Source: Microplitis mediator (taxonomy: Eukaryota; Arthropoda; Insecta; Hymenoptera; Braconidae). From it: a stretch of DNA of 64,000 bases. Where the stretch lies: positions 13,067,104 to 13,131,103 of the forward strand of contig NC_079976.1 in the NCBI RefSeq assembly GCF_029852145.1. Direction: 5' to 3'. The notes beneath the pieces are model-generated. The model had not been told where the DNA came from. It worked only from the letters and a program-made list of their open reading frames with translations, and searched no databases. The position numbers were made by a program, and so were the translations under genes. Position 1 is the first letter of the stretch. The number at the start of each line of letters is the position of its first letter. This document shows, piece by piece, positions 23,701 through 35,116 of the stretch.

Positions 23701-26700
23701 AGACAACCATGTCAGATTAAGAAAAAAAAAAGGAAAAAATTTATAATGTCAAAAAATGACACAAAGTACAAGTGATTGGCAAAAATCAAAGTGAGAGTAC
23801 TTTGCAAAGTACCCGCCGCCATATACTAGTATGGTATCTGACGAAAAATAACAATTCTTTTTAACGCTGGCTCGTACTAGTATGAGTAGTTGGCTGTTTA
23901 AAAAGTACGCATACGAGTACTTACAATTTTATATGTTAAAGTACAAAAGACAAAAACTACCAAATATAATAGCAAATATTAAAAAAACTTAAGTTATGAT
24001 GGTAAACTTAAGAGCCAAAAATATAATATAAAAGACAACTATGTCAGATTAAGAAAAAAAAAGGAAAAAATTTATATATGTCAAAAAATGACACAAAGTA
24101 CAAGTGTTTGGCAAAAATTTAAGTGACAGTACTTTGCAAAGTATCCGCTGTCATATACTTGTATGGTATTTGACTGAAAATAACAATTCTTTTGAACGCC
24201 GTCTCGTACTAGTATGAGTAGTCGGTTGTTTAAAAAGTACGCATACGAATGCTTACAATTTTATATGTTAACGTACAAAAGACAAAAACTACTAGATATA
24301 ATGGCACATATTGAAAAAACTTTAGTTATGGTGGTAAACTTAAGAGCCAAAAATATAATTTAGAAGACAACTATGTCAGATTAAGAAAAAAAAAGGAAAA
24401 AGTTTATATATGTCAAAAAATGACACAAAGTACAAGTGTTTGGCAAAAATTTAAGTGACAGTACTTTGCAAAGTATCCTTCGCCATATACGTGTATGGTA
24501 TTTGACGGAAAATAACAATTCTTTTAACGCCGGCTCGTACTAGTATGAGTAGTCGGCTGTTCAAAAAGTACGCATACAAATTCGTACAATTTTATATGTT
24601 GAAGTACAAAAGACAAAAACTACCAAATATAATGGCAAATATTAAAAAAACTTAAGTTATGAGGGTAAACTTAAGAGCCAAAAATATAATATAAAAGACA
24701 ACTATGTCAGATTAAGAAAAAGAAAGCAAAAAGTTCATATATGTCAAAAAATGACACAAAGTACAAGTGATTGGCAAAAATCAAAGTGAGAGTACTTTGC
24801 AAAGTACCCGCCGCACATATACTTGTTTGGTATTTGACGAAAAATAATAATTTTTTTTAACGCCGGCTCGTACTAGTATGAGTAGTCGGCTGTTCAAAAA
24901 GTACGCATACAAATGCTAACAATTTTATATGTTAAAGTACAAAAGACAAAAACTACTAAATATAATGTCAAATATTAAAAAAACTCAAGTTTTGGTGGTA
25001 AACTTAAGATGCCAAAAATATAATATAGAAGAAAACCATGTCAGATTAAGGAAACAAAAGGAAAAAATTTATAATGTCGAAAAATGACACAAAGTACAAG
25101 TGTTCGGCAACAATTTGAGTGAGAGTACACTGCAAAGTATCTGCCACTATATACTTGTATGGTATTTGAATGAAAATAACAATTTATTTTAACGCCGGCT
25201 CGTACTAATATGAGTATTCGGCTGTTCAAAAAGTACGCATACAAATACTTACAATTTCATATGTTTAAGTACAAAAGACAAAAACTACTAAGGATAATGG
25301 CACATATTAAAAAAACTTAAGTAATGGTGGTTAACTTAAGAGCTAAAAATATAATATAGAAGACAACCATGTCAGATTAAGAAAAAAAAAGGAAAAAATT
25401 TATGTATGTCAAAAAATGATAAAAAGTACAAGTGTTTGGCAAAAATATAAGTGAGAGTACTTTGCAAAGTATCCGCCGCCATAAAATTGTATGGTATTTG
25501 ACAGAAAATAACAATTCTTTTTAACGCTGGCTCGTACTAGTATGAGTAGTCGGCTGTTCAAAAAGTACGCATACAAATGCTTACAATTTTATATGTTAAA
25601 GTACAAAAGACAAAAACTACCAAATATAATGGCAAATATTAAAAAAACTTAAGTTATGAGGGTAAACTTAAAAGCCAAAAATATAATATAAAAGACAACT
25701 ATGTCAGATTAAGAAAAAGAAAGGAAAAAGTTCATATATGTCAAAAAATGACACAAAGTACAAGTGTTTGGCAAAAATTTAAGTGAGAGTACTTTGCAAA
25801 GTATCCGCCGCTATATACTCGTATGGTATTTGACGGAAAATCACAATTTTTTTTAACGCCGGCTCGTACTAGTATGAGTAGTCGGCTGTTCAAAAAGTAC
25901 GCATACAAATGCTAACAATTTTATATGTTAAAGTACAAAAGACAAAAACTACTAAATATAATGGCAAATATTAAAAAAAACTCAAGTTTTGGTGGTAAAC
26001 TTAAGATGCCAAAAATATAATATAGAAGAAAACCATGTCAGATTAAGGAAACAAAAGGAAAAAATTTATAATGTCGAAAAATGACACAAAGTACAAGTGT
26101 TCGGCAACAATTTAAGTGAGAGTACACTGCAAAGTATCTGCCACTATATACTTGTATGGTATTTGAATGAAAATAACAATTTATTTTAACGCCGGCTCGT
26201 ACTAATATGAGTATTCGGCTGTTCAAAAAGTACGCATACAAATACTTACAATTTTATATGTTTAAGTACAAAAGACAAAAACTACTAAGGATAATGGCAC
26301 ATATTAAAAAAACTTAAGTAATGGTGGTTAACTTAAGAGCTAAAAATATAATATAGAAGACAACCATGTCAGATTAAGAAAAAAAAAGGAAAAAATTTAT
26401 GTATGTCAAAAAATGATAAAAAGTACAAGTTATTGGCAAAAATCAAAGTGAGAGTACTTTGCAAAGTATCCGCCGCCATATACTAGTATGGTATCTGACG
26501 GAAAATAACGATTATTTTTAACGCTGGCTCGTACTAGTATGAGTAGTCGGCTGTTCAAAAAGTACGCATACAAATGCTTACAATTTTATATGTTAAAGTA
26601 CAAAAGACAAAAACTACTAAGGATAATGGCACATATTAAAAAAACTTAAGTTATGGTGGTTAACTTAAAAGTTAAAAATATAATATGGAAGACAACCATG

Positions 26701-27865
26701 TCAGATTAAGAAAAAAAAGGAAAAAATTTATAATGTCAAAAAATGACACAAAGTACAAGTGATTGGCAAAAATCAAAGTGAGAGTACTTTGCAAAGTACC
26801 CGCCGCCATATACTTGTATGGTATTTGACGGAAAATAACAATTCTTTTTAACGCCGGCTCGGACTAGTATGAGTAGTCGGCTGTTTAAAAAGTACGCATA
26901 CGAGTACTTACAATTTTATATGTTAGAGTACAAAAGACAAAAACTACCAAATATAATAGCAAATATTAAAAAAACTTAAGTTATGATGGTTTACTTAAGA
27001 GCCAAAAATTTTATATAGAAGACAACCATGTCAAATTAATAAAAAAAGGGAAAAATTTATATATGTCAAAAAGTGACACAAAGTACAAGTGATTGGCAAA
27101 AATCAAAGTGAGAGTACTTTGCAAAGTATCCGCCGCCATATACTAGTATGGTATCTGACGGAAAATAACGATTATTTTTAACGCTGGCTCGTACTAGTAT
27201 GAGTAGTCGGCTGTTCAAAAAGTACGCATACAAATGCTTACAATTTTATATGTTAAAGTACAAAAGACAAAAACTACTAAGGATAATGGCACATATTAAA
27301 AAAACTTAAGTTATGGTGGTTAACTTAAAAGTTAAAAATATAATATAGAAGACAACCATGTCAGATTAAGAAAAAAAAAAGAAAAAATTTATAATGTCAA
27401 AAAATGACACAAAGTACAAGTGATTGGCAAAAATCAAAGTGAGAGTACTTTGCAAAGTACCCGCCGCCATATACTAGTATGGTATCTGACGGAAAATAAC
27501 AATGCTTTTTAACGCTGGCTCGTACTAGTATGAGTAGTCGGCTGTTTAAAATGTACGCATACGAGTACTTACAATTTTATATGTTAAAGTACAAAAGACA
27601 AAAACTACCAAATATAATGGCAAATATTAAAAAAACTTAAGTTATGATGGTAAACTTAAGAGCCAAAAATATAATTTAGAAGACAACTATGTCAGATTAA
27701 GAAAAAAAAAGGAAAAAATTTATATATGTCAAAAAATGACACAAAGTACAAGTGTTTGGCAAAAATTTAAGTGAGAGTACTTTGCAAAGTATCTATCACT
27801 ATATACTTGTATGGTATTTGACTGAAAATTACGATTCTTTTCAACGCCGGCTCGTACTGGTATGA
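14771..27865 (+). repeat. ~331-bp satellite, type A block 2
   Basis: About 39-40 monomers of type A, diagnosed by GAGTAGTCGGCTGTTCAAAA and mostly GTTAAAGTAC. Sub-variants recur in a non-random order. One carries ACTAGTATGGTATCTGAC with GATTATTTTTAACGCTGGC; a second carries ATAAACTTAATTTATGG (about 17350 and 22330); a third carries AACTTAAGATGCC with GGAAACAAAAGG (for example 21030-21080, 22685-22740, 25010-25060, 26010-26050). The minus-strand frames beginning MYAYFLNSR are one monomer frame repeated in several copies and are not genes. The block ends inside a monomer, at the switch from GTCGGCTGTTCAAAAAG to GTCGGCTGTTCATAAAG. Confidence 0.95.
20830..25985 (+). repeat. 5.15 kb array segment duplicated at +31,648
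   Basis: Every landmark I compared in this interval recurs 31,648 bp downstream with the same spacing, for example 21068-21265 with 52716-52913, 22557-22766 with 54205-54414, and 25041-25244 with 56689-56892. Only scattered single-base differences were noticed. Similarity falls to ordinary monomer level outside the interval: before about 20830 (TTTAAGTGAG against TCAAAGTGAG) and after about 25985 (TCAAGTTTTGG against TCAAGTTATGA). Confidence 0.85.
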
Positions 27866-29650
27866 GTTGTCGGCTGTTCATAAAGTACGCATACAAATGC
27901 TTACAATTTTATATGTTAACGTACAAAAGACAAAAACTACTAAACATAATGGCACATATTGAAAAAACTTGAGTTATGGTGGTAAACCTAAGAGCCAAAA
28001 ATATTATATAAAAGACAACTATGTCAGATTAAAAAAAAAAAAGAAAAAAATTTACATATGTCAAAAAATGACACAAAGTACAACTGATTGGCAAAAAATT
28101 AAGTGATAGTACTTTGCAAACTATCCGCCGCCATATACTTGTATGTTATTTAAATGAAAATAACAATTCATTTTAACGCCGGCTCGTACTAGTATGAGTT
28201 GTCGGCTGTTCATAAAGTACGCATACAAATGCTTACAATTTTATATGTTAACGTACAAAAGACAAAAACTACTAAACATAATGGCACATATTGAAAAAAC
28301 TTAAGTTATGGTGGTAAACTTAAGAGCCAAAAATATAATATAAAAGACAACTATGTCAGATTAAGAAAAAAAAAAGGAAAAAATTTATAGATGTCAAAAA
28401 ATGACACAAAGTACAACTGATTGGCAAAAAATTAAGTGATAGTACTTTGCAAACTATCCGGCGCCATATACTTGTATGTTATTTGAATGAAAATAACAAT
28501 TCATTTTAACGCCGGCTCGTACTAGTATGAGTTGTCGGCTGTTCATAAAGTACGCATACAAATGCTTACAATTTTATATGTTAACGTACAAAAGACAAAA
28601 ACTACTAAACATAATGGCACATATTGAAAAAACTTGAGTTATGGTGGTAAACTTAAGAGCCAAAAATATAATATAAAAGACAACTATGTCAGATTAAGAA
28701 AAAAAAAGGAAAAAATTTACATATGTCAAAAAATGACACAAAGTACAACTGATTGGCAAAAAATTAAGTGATAGTACTTTGTAAACTATCCGCCGCCATA
28801 TACTTGTATGTTATTTGAATGAAAATAACAATTCATTTTAACGCTGGCTCGTACTAGTATGAGTTTTCGGCTGTTCATAAAGTACGCATACAAATGCTTA
28901 CAATTTTATATGTTAACGTACAAAAGACAAAAACTACTAAACATAATGGCACATATTGAAAAAACTTAAGTTATGGTGGTAAACTTAAGAGCCAAAAATA
29001 TAATGTAGAAGACTACCATGTCAGATTAAGAAAAAAAAGAAAAAATTTATAGATGTCAAAAAATGACACAAAGTACAACAAATTGGCAAAAAATTAAGTG
29101 ATAGTACTTTGCAAAGTATCCGCCGCCATATACTTGTATGTCATTTGAATGAAAATAACAATTCATTTTAACGCCGGCTCGTACTAGTATGAGTTGTCGG
29201 CTGTTCATATAGTACGCATACAAGTGCTTACAATTTTATATGTTAACGTACAAAAGACCAAAACTACTAAACATAATGGCACATATTGAAAAAACTTAAG
29301 TTTCGGTGGTAAACTTAAGAGCCAAAAATATAATATAAAAGACAACTATGTCAGATTAAGAAAAAAAAAGGAAAAAATTTATAGATGTCAAAAAATAACA
29401 CAAAGTACAACTGATTGGCAAAAAATTGAGTGATAGTACTTTGCAAAGTATCCGCCGCCATATACTTGTATGTTATTTGAATGGAAATAACAATTCATTT
29501 TAACGCCGGCTCGTACTAGTATGAGTTGTCGGCTGTTCATAAAGTACGCATACAAATGCTTACAATTTTATATGTTAACGTACAAAAGACAAAAACTACT
29601 AAACATAATGGCACATATTGAAAAAACTTAAGTTATGGTGGTAATCTTAA
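27866..29650 (+). repeat. ~331-bp satellite, type B block, left of transposon
   Basis: About five monomers diagnosed by GAGTTGTCGGCTGTTCATAA, GTTAACGTACAAAAGA and CATATTGAAAAAAC. The GGCTCG anchors fall at about 28181, 28514, 28846 and 29176. From about 28015 to the transposon the sequence matches 35111-36746 with a constant offset of 7,096 bp. Confidence 0.95.
29647..29650 (+). repeat. TTAA target-site duplication, left
   Basis: TTAA lies between satellite GGTGGTAATC and the first terminal base of the transposon. The empty site GGTAATCTTAAGAGCC occurs at about 36737-36751. Confidence 0.92.
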
Positions 29651-29668
29651 GGGGTTAGGGGTACTCAG
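29651..29668 (+). repeat. Terminal inverted repeat, left
   Basis: GGGGTTAGGGGTACTCAG. It pairs with 32411-32428 apart from one base. A poly-A/GATTTTC-like tail follows in both ends, so the similarity continues weakly inward. Confidence 0.92.
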
Positions 29669-29935
29669 GGGTATGAAAAAATGATGATTTTCAATAATTT
29701 TTTTTTTGTAGTTAATTACTTTATTTGACAAAAATAAAAACATAGCTTTATTAGAACACGTTTCGATTTGACTTCACGAAAATTTCAAAAAAAAAAATTA
29801 ATAATTCAAAAAGTTATCGCTGTTTTTGTAGAGCCCGTTCCTCCCGAAGTCCTTTGCGGTGATCATCATAAGTCCTTGGAGATTCATCTAAAATCAATCG
29901 GACAAGAAAAATTAGTTTTATTAATAGATAATCTT

Positions 29936-30087
29936 GTGCCTGATCGAAGCTTTTTTTTTTTTTTTCGAAATTAACAAAATGGCGGCCTCAGGAAATTTTT
30001 TTCAAATTTTCGAGAAAAAAACCGACAGTTTATTGTTAAAAAAAAATCGAAATTTTTGAAAAAAAAAAAAATCCTTCGATCAGGCAC
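29936..30087. repeat. 14-bp internal inverted repeat in transposon 3' region
   Basis: GTGCCTGATCGAAG at 29936-29949 and its exact reverse complement at 30074-30087 enclose about 124 nt of poly-A/T-rich sequence. On the transposase transcript it would form a hairpin after the predicted polyadenylation site, or it may be a subterminal transposase-binding pair. Confidence 0.8.
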
Positions 30088-30120
30088 GAGTTTTTAATGT
30101 ATTTCAAAAGTACAATAAAT

Positions 30121-30126
30121 TTTATT
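30121..30126 (-). promoter_or_regulatory. Candidate polyadenylation signal
   Basis: AATAAA on the minus strand, about 122 nt after the transposase stop codon. An ATTAAA variant (30239-30244) lies immediately after the stop but is too close to be the likely signal. Confidence 0.4.
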
Positions 30127-30247
30127 GAAATCTACCGAGCAGTTTTTAAGTTACAGTGATCACCAGTTCAGAAAACATAGTTTTGAGAAAAACGCATTTA
30201 AAGTTTTGCTATGGATTTATGTCGAATTATAAGAATTATTTAATAAC

Positions 30248-32002
30248 TTACACTGAGTCATCTATTCCTGGACCATATAATAGCTCTTCAGCCGACATAG
30301 CAGCTTCCAAAATATCGATTTGCTGGTGCCTACGTTGCAATCGACCTTCTCGGGTGTTATCATTAGCGCGCTTATCTGCTACTTTGATACGTGCAGCATC
30401 CATTCTTTCTGCATACCGATGAGAATTAGGCCCACAATTAAGTCCTAGTGTATTCATCAAGACTAATAATGAATTTATACCCTCATTAAATATACACATA
30501 GCAACGTATGCAGCTATTTGTACGATAGTAAAACTAGTATTTACCGTTTTTGGACATATTTTCCATACTAGTTGGTTAAAGCTTTCATTATTATTCTGAT
30601 TGAATCCACCTACACATCTTGAAAGTAAATTTTCATTACTAAGATCTTCGTATATAGGCTTGATAGCTTTTAAAACATCAGAAGGTAAAGGAGAATAATC
30701 GTGAGAAAAGGTATCAAGCTCTCCTCTTGCTTCAGCGCGCTGGTAAGAGCACCAAGATTCTTCGCCTTTTGGACACATATCATGATTCGGTTTTTCATCA
30801 CTCGAGCCGTAGTGATAAAAGGTTGCCATTATAGCAGATTTCATATTTTCAATAGAATCACAATGCCGGCGTATTGCTAAACCATAGTACACAGTTAGTT
30901 TGTCTATTAATTTTCCTGTGAGCTTACCTCGACCACCAAGACCTTTTTGTTTACTCTTCAGCGTACGTAATCGACTCCCCATCCGCTTTTGGACATGCCC
31001 TATACATTCCTTTTTATTTACAGTTGTATTTTCGTAAGGATCTGATTTTATAATTCCTGAATAGGTCTTGGAGTCACCATCACCAATATAGTTGGCATAC
31101 TTAACTCCATATTTAGTTTCAGAATACGAAAACATTTCGACCATCGCATCCACCTCCATTTTCCCAGAAGACCCTTGATGATTAGCAGAACACACATCTT
31201 CATGCGATTGATACCATTCCTCGAACTCAACAGTATTTGTTTTTTTTTTCCAATACTCACATAGCTTACAATATGCACTTTTAATGTTTATGTCAAGAAT
31301 CTTTCCAGTAAAATAGCCAATTATAGAAGAAACTCCAAATGACGATGTATATCCCCGTTTTTGCCAGGTTCCATCTCCCGATACAGTTAGATGATTTATA
31401 TCTTCATTTTCAGTTGTTGGCATTGCTTGCTTTTCTTCATTCACAGCTTTCGTCATGAAGGTTTCTGCGACGGCTTTACTACAATTCAAAATCTGTTTCA
31501 GTAAAATTGTATGCGTAGATTTATCTAAAAAAGACGGCATGTCCATCAGGCCGCAAAACTTGCACAATCCTTCGTATCCTATTCCTAGTATTCTCATTAC
31601 AAAAATGAAACGTCTGTTTATTTCATAAGAATGCCCAACGAAAGAACAGGAAGGAATATATTCATTTCCACAGTTATTACATGCAACTACAATTTTGAAT
31701 CCCAGCCCACGTGTACTTGCTGTTTGAAACACTACATTTCCATCACATTTTTTACATTTTATAAGAGCAGAAATTGCAGTGAATACCTGAATAAAATTTA
31801 TTATTCGAAATTCAGTACTGCTGTCTTCAGGTACATCATCTTCAGTGTTTTGTTTTAATTTTTTAGAAGATGTACTCTGAATACTTTCATCACGTTCGGC
31901 TGTTTTCGGATTAAAAACATTCTTTCTTTTGACTGAACGCGACTTATTAATTTTTTCAGAACTCCGAAGTTCTCTTGAAACCTTTCTAGAATCACGTCCC
32001 AT
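30248..32002 (-). CDS. Kolobok/Mutator-like DDE transposase, intact, 584 aa
   Basis: This would be the transposase that cuts the element out and inserts it at TTAA. Residues 1-50 are rich in Lys, Arg and Ser, resembling a nuclear-localisation and DNA-contact tail. Residues 83-111 hold a CxxC...CxxC zinc-ribbon (C83, C86, C108, C111). The catalytic core shows SGDGTW (D210), IGDGDS (D308 or D310), CIGH (C333, H336) and NNESFN (E473). The CxxH between the second Asp and the Glu is a hallmark shared by Mutator, hAT, P and Kolobok transposases. Further Cys/His clusters lie at 245-275 and 407-418. Sequence databases usually label this family a Mutator-like transposase domain. The chosen Met has A at -3 and G at +4. 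There is no stop, frameshift or intron, so it could be functional. The function is assigned from motifs, not from a search. Confidence 0.85.
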   Translation of the reverse strand: MGRDSRKVSRELRSSEKINKSRSVKRKNVFNPKTAERDESIQSTSSKKLKQNTEDDVPEDSSTEFRIINFIQVFTAISALIKCKKCDGNVVFQTASTRGLGFKIVVACNNCGNEYIPSCSFVGHSYEINRRFIFVMRILGIGYEGLCKFCGLMDMPSFLDKSTHTILLKQILNCSKAVAETFMTKAVNEEKQAMPTTENEDINHLTVSGDGTWQKRGYTSSFGVSSIIGYFTGKILDINIKSAYCKLCEYWKKKTNTVEFEEWYQSHEDVCSANHQGSSGKMEVDAMVEMFSYSETKYGVKYANYIGDGDSKTYSGIIKSDPYENTTVNKKECIGHVQKRMGSRLRTLKSKQKGLGGRGKLTGKLIDKLTVYYGLAIRRHCDSIENMKSAIMATFYHYGSSDEKPNHDMCPKGEESWCSYQRAEARGELDTFSHDYSPLPSDVLKAIKPIYEDLSNENLLSRCVGGFNQNNNESFNQLVWKICPKTVNTSFTIVQIAAYVAMCIFNEGINSLLVLMNTLGLNCGPNSHRYAERMDAARIKVADKRANDNTREGRLQRRHQQIDILEAAMSAEELLYGPGIDDSV

Positions 32003-32125
32003 GGTTAATAATTTAATTCACTTGAGAAATAATTTATCACAAAACTATCGACTGATCAGTGCAACGACTACAGGTATACTGGCAACCAAAAATTATTTTT
32101 CAGTTCTTGTACTACCTACAAATTG

Positions 32126-32128
<3 letters not shown>

Positions 32129-32173
<45 letters not shown>
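32129..32173. repeat. (AT)n microsatellite in transposon leader
   Basis: About 22 AT units lie 127 bp upstream of the transposase start codon. They are part of the element rather than of the satellite. Confidence 0.9.
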
Positions 32174-32177
<4 letters not shown>

Positions 32178-32410
32178 TAAATACATTAAAATGGGGAGAT
32201 ATTCATGACAATGAAACCCGAAAGGTCGGTTGCTTGCAGCTGTTTCTAGCTACCTGCACTCGAATGCCACGTAGCACCCGAGCGTCCTTTGGTCATTGTT
32301 AAATAACTCGAAAAGAATTTGTCGGATTCACTTCAAATTTTCACACAATATTTTTAAAATATTATACTTTAAGAAAATGCAAAAAAAAAAAAATCGATTT
32401 TTTGAAAATT

Positions 32411-32428
32411 CTGACTACCCCTAACCCC
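32411..32428 (-). repeat. Terminal inverted repeat, right
   Basis: CTGACTACCCCTAACCCC. Its reverse complement matches the left end at 17 of 18 positions. Confidence 0.92.
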
Positions 32429-32432
32429 TTAA
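32429..32432 (+). repeat. TTAA target-site duplication, right
   Basis: TTAA joins the transposon to satellite GAGCCAAAAATATAATAT. It corresponds to the empty TTAA at 36743-36746. Confidence 0.92.
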
Positions 32433-34050
32433 GAGCCAAAAATATAATATAAAAGACAACTATGTCAGATTAAGAAAAAGAAAGGAAAAAATTTATAGAT
32501 GTCAAAAAATGACACAAAGTACAACTGATTGGCAAAAAATTAAGTGATAGTACTTTGCAAACTATCCGCCGCCATATACTTGTATGTTATTTGAATGAAA
32601 ATAACAATTCATTTTAACGCCGGCTCGTACTAGTATGAGTTGTCGGCTGTTCATAAAGTACGCATACAAATGCTTACAATTTTATATGTTAACGTACAAA
32701 AGACAAAAACTACTAAACATAATGGCACATATTGAAAAAACTTAAGTTATGGTGGTAAACTTAAGAGCCACAAATATAATGTAGATGACTACCATGTCAG
32801 ATCAAGAAAAAAAAAAAAAAAAAATTTATAGATGTCAAAAAATGACACAAAGTACAACTGTTTGGCAAAAAATTAAGTGATAGTACTTTGTAAACTATCC
32901 GCCGCCACATACTTGTATGTTATTTGAATGAAAATAACAATTTATTTTAACGCCGGCTCGTACTAGTATGAGTTGTCGGCTGTTCATAAAGTACGCATAC
33001 AAATGCTTACAATTTTATATGTTAACGTACAAAAGACAAAAACTACTAAACATAATGGCACATATTGAAAAAACTTAAGTTATGGTGGTAAACTTAAGAG
33101 CCAAAAATATAATATAAAAGACAACTATGTCAGATTAAGAAAAAAAAAGGAAAAAATTTATATATGTCAAAAAATGACACAAAGTACAAGTGATTGGCAA
33201 AAAATTAAGTGATAGTACTTCGCAAAGTATCCGCCGCCATATACTTGTATGTTATTTGAATGAAAATAACAATTCATCTCAACGCCGGCTCGTACTAGTA
33301 TGAGTTGTCGGCTGTTCATAAAGTACGCATACAAATGCTTACAATTTTATATGTTAACGTACAAAAGACAAAAACTACTCAACATAATGGCACATATTGA
33401 AAAAACTTAAGTTATGGTGGTAATCTTAAGAGCCAAAAATATAATATAAAAGACAACTATGTCAGACTAAGAAAAAAAAAGGAAAAAATTTATATATGTC
33501 AAAAAATGACACAAAGTACAACTGATTGGCAAAAAATTGAGTGATAGTACTTTGCAAACTATCCGCCGCCATATACTTGTATGTTATTTGAATGAAAATA
33601 ACAATTCATTTTAACGCCGGCTCGTACTAGTATGAGTTGTCGGCTGTTCATAAAGTAAGCATACAAATGCTTACAATTTTATATGTTAACGTACAAAAGA
33701 CAAAAACTACTGAACATAATGGCACATATTGAAAAAACTTAAGTTATGGTGGTAAACTTAAGAGCCAAAAATATAATGTAGAAGACTACCATGTTAAATT
33801 AAGAAAAAAAAAAGAAAAAATTTATGGAAGTCAAAAAATGACACAAAGTACAAGTGATTGGCAAAAATCAAAGTGAGAGTACTTTGCAAAGTACCCGCCG
33901 CCATATACTTGTATGTTATTTGAATGAAAATAACAATTCATTTTAACGCCGGCTCGTACTAGTATGAGTTGTCGGCTGTTCATAAAGTAGGCATACAAAT
34001 GCTTACAATTTTATATGTTAACGTACAAAAGATAAAAACTACTAAACATA
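32433..34050 (+). repeat. ~331-bp satellite, type B block, right of transposon
   Basis: It resumes in exactly the monomer phase left at 29650. It aligns with 36747 onward at an offset of 4,314 bp up to about 33790, so the transposon split a segment that has a paralogue at about 35111-38100. The long A run after GATCAAG (about 32805-32823) is shared with copies at 37120, 38450, 48735 and 51392. Confidence 0.93.
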
Positions 34051-35116
34051 ATGGCAAAAATTAAGAAAACTCAAGTTATGATGGTAAACTTAAGAGCTAA
34101 AAATATAATATAGAAGACAACCATGTCAGATTGAGAAAAAAAAAGGAAAAAATTTAAGTATGTCAAAAAATGACACAAAGTACAAGTGTTTGGCAAAAAT
34201 CAAAGTGAGAGTACTTTGCAAAGTATCCGCCGCCATATACTAGTATGGTATCTGACGGAAAATAACGATTATTTTTAACGCTGGCTCGTACTAGTATGAG
34301 TAGTCGGCTGTTCAAAAAGTACGCATACAAATGCTTACAATTTTATATGTTAAAGTACGAAAGACAAAAACTACTAAGGATAATGGCACATATTAAAAAA
34401 ACTTAAGTTATGGTGGTTAACTTAAAAGTTAAAAATATAATATAGAAGACAACCATGTCAGATTAAGAAAAAAAAAGGAAAAAATTTATAATGTCAAAAA
34501 ATGACACAAAGTACAAGTGATTGGCAAAAATCAAAGTGAGAGTACTTTGCAAAGTATCCGCCGCCATATACTAGTATGGTATCTGACGGAAAATAACGAT
34601 TATTTTTAACGCTGGCTCGTACTAGTATGAGTAGTCGGCTGTTCAAAAAGTACGCATACAAATGCTTACAATTTTATATGTTAAAGTACGAAAGACAAAA
34701 ACTACTAAGGATAATGGCACATATTAAAAAAACTTAAGTTATGGTGGTTAACTTAAAAGTTAAAAATATAATATAGAAGACAACCATGTCAGATTAAGAA
34801 AAAAAAAGGAAAAAATTTATAATGTCAAAAAATGACACAAAGTACAAGTGATTGGCAAAAATCAAAGTGAGAGTACTTTGCAAAGTACCCGCCGCCATAT
34901 ACTAGTATGGTATCTGACGAAAAATAACAATTCTTTTTAACGCTGGCTCTTACTAGTATGAGTAGTTGGCTGTTTAAAAAGTACGCATACGAGTACTTAC
35001 AATTTTATATGTTAAAGTACAAAAGACAAAAACTACCAAATATAATAGCAAATATTAAAAAAACTTAAGTTATGATGGTAAACTTAAGAGCCAAAAATAT
35101 AATATAAAAGACAACT
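34051..35116 (+). repeat. Type A insert of about three monomers in type B
   Basis: It starts at GGCAAAAATTAAGAAAACTC and carries A-type GAGTAGTCGG and ACTAGTATGGTATCTGAC. It returns to type B near 35116. The same A-type cassette recurs with its start at 39693, 42679 and 45665, so it is part of a higher-order unit rather than an independent event each time. Confidence 0.85.

Larger units (their letters stand above)
29651..32428 (-). mobile_element. Complete Kolobok-like DNA transposon, 2,778 bp
   Basis: The ends are inverted repeats: GGGGTTAGGGGTACTCAG on the left, and GGGGTTAGGGGTAGTCAG read inward from the right (17 of 18 bases; the first 13 identical). TTAA flanks both sides. TTAA target choice is known for the piggyBac and Kolobok superfamilies. 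The encoded protein lacks piggyBac features but has the D-D-CxxH-E order expected of the Kolobok/Mutator/hAT/P group, so Kolobok is preferred. The element contains one intact intronless frame, a 426-bp leader with an (AT)n tract and a 600-bp trailing region. Removing the element plus one TTAA restores the satellite in phase, which accounts for the whole insertion. Confidence 0.85.

Noticed and set aside
29651..29663. GGGGTTAGGGG in the transposon ends resembling insect telomeric TTAGG repeats
   Set aside because: Only one unit is present, and it is fully explained as the transposon terminal inverted repeat.
29768..29974. 68-aa plus-strand frame within the transposon
   Set aside because: It lies in the 3' non-coding part of the element, opposite to the transposase, and ends in a poly-Phe run from a T tract.
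31048..31278. 76-aa minus-strand frame inside the transposase
   Set aside because: It is a shifted-frame shadow of the intact 584-aa coding region.
29651..32428. piggyBac as the identity of the TTAA-flanked element
   Set aside because: The protein lacks a recognisable piggyBac arrangement and instead has D210, D308/310, CxxH and E473 with an N-terminal C4 ribbon, favouring Kolobok. A profile search would settle it.
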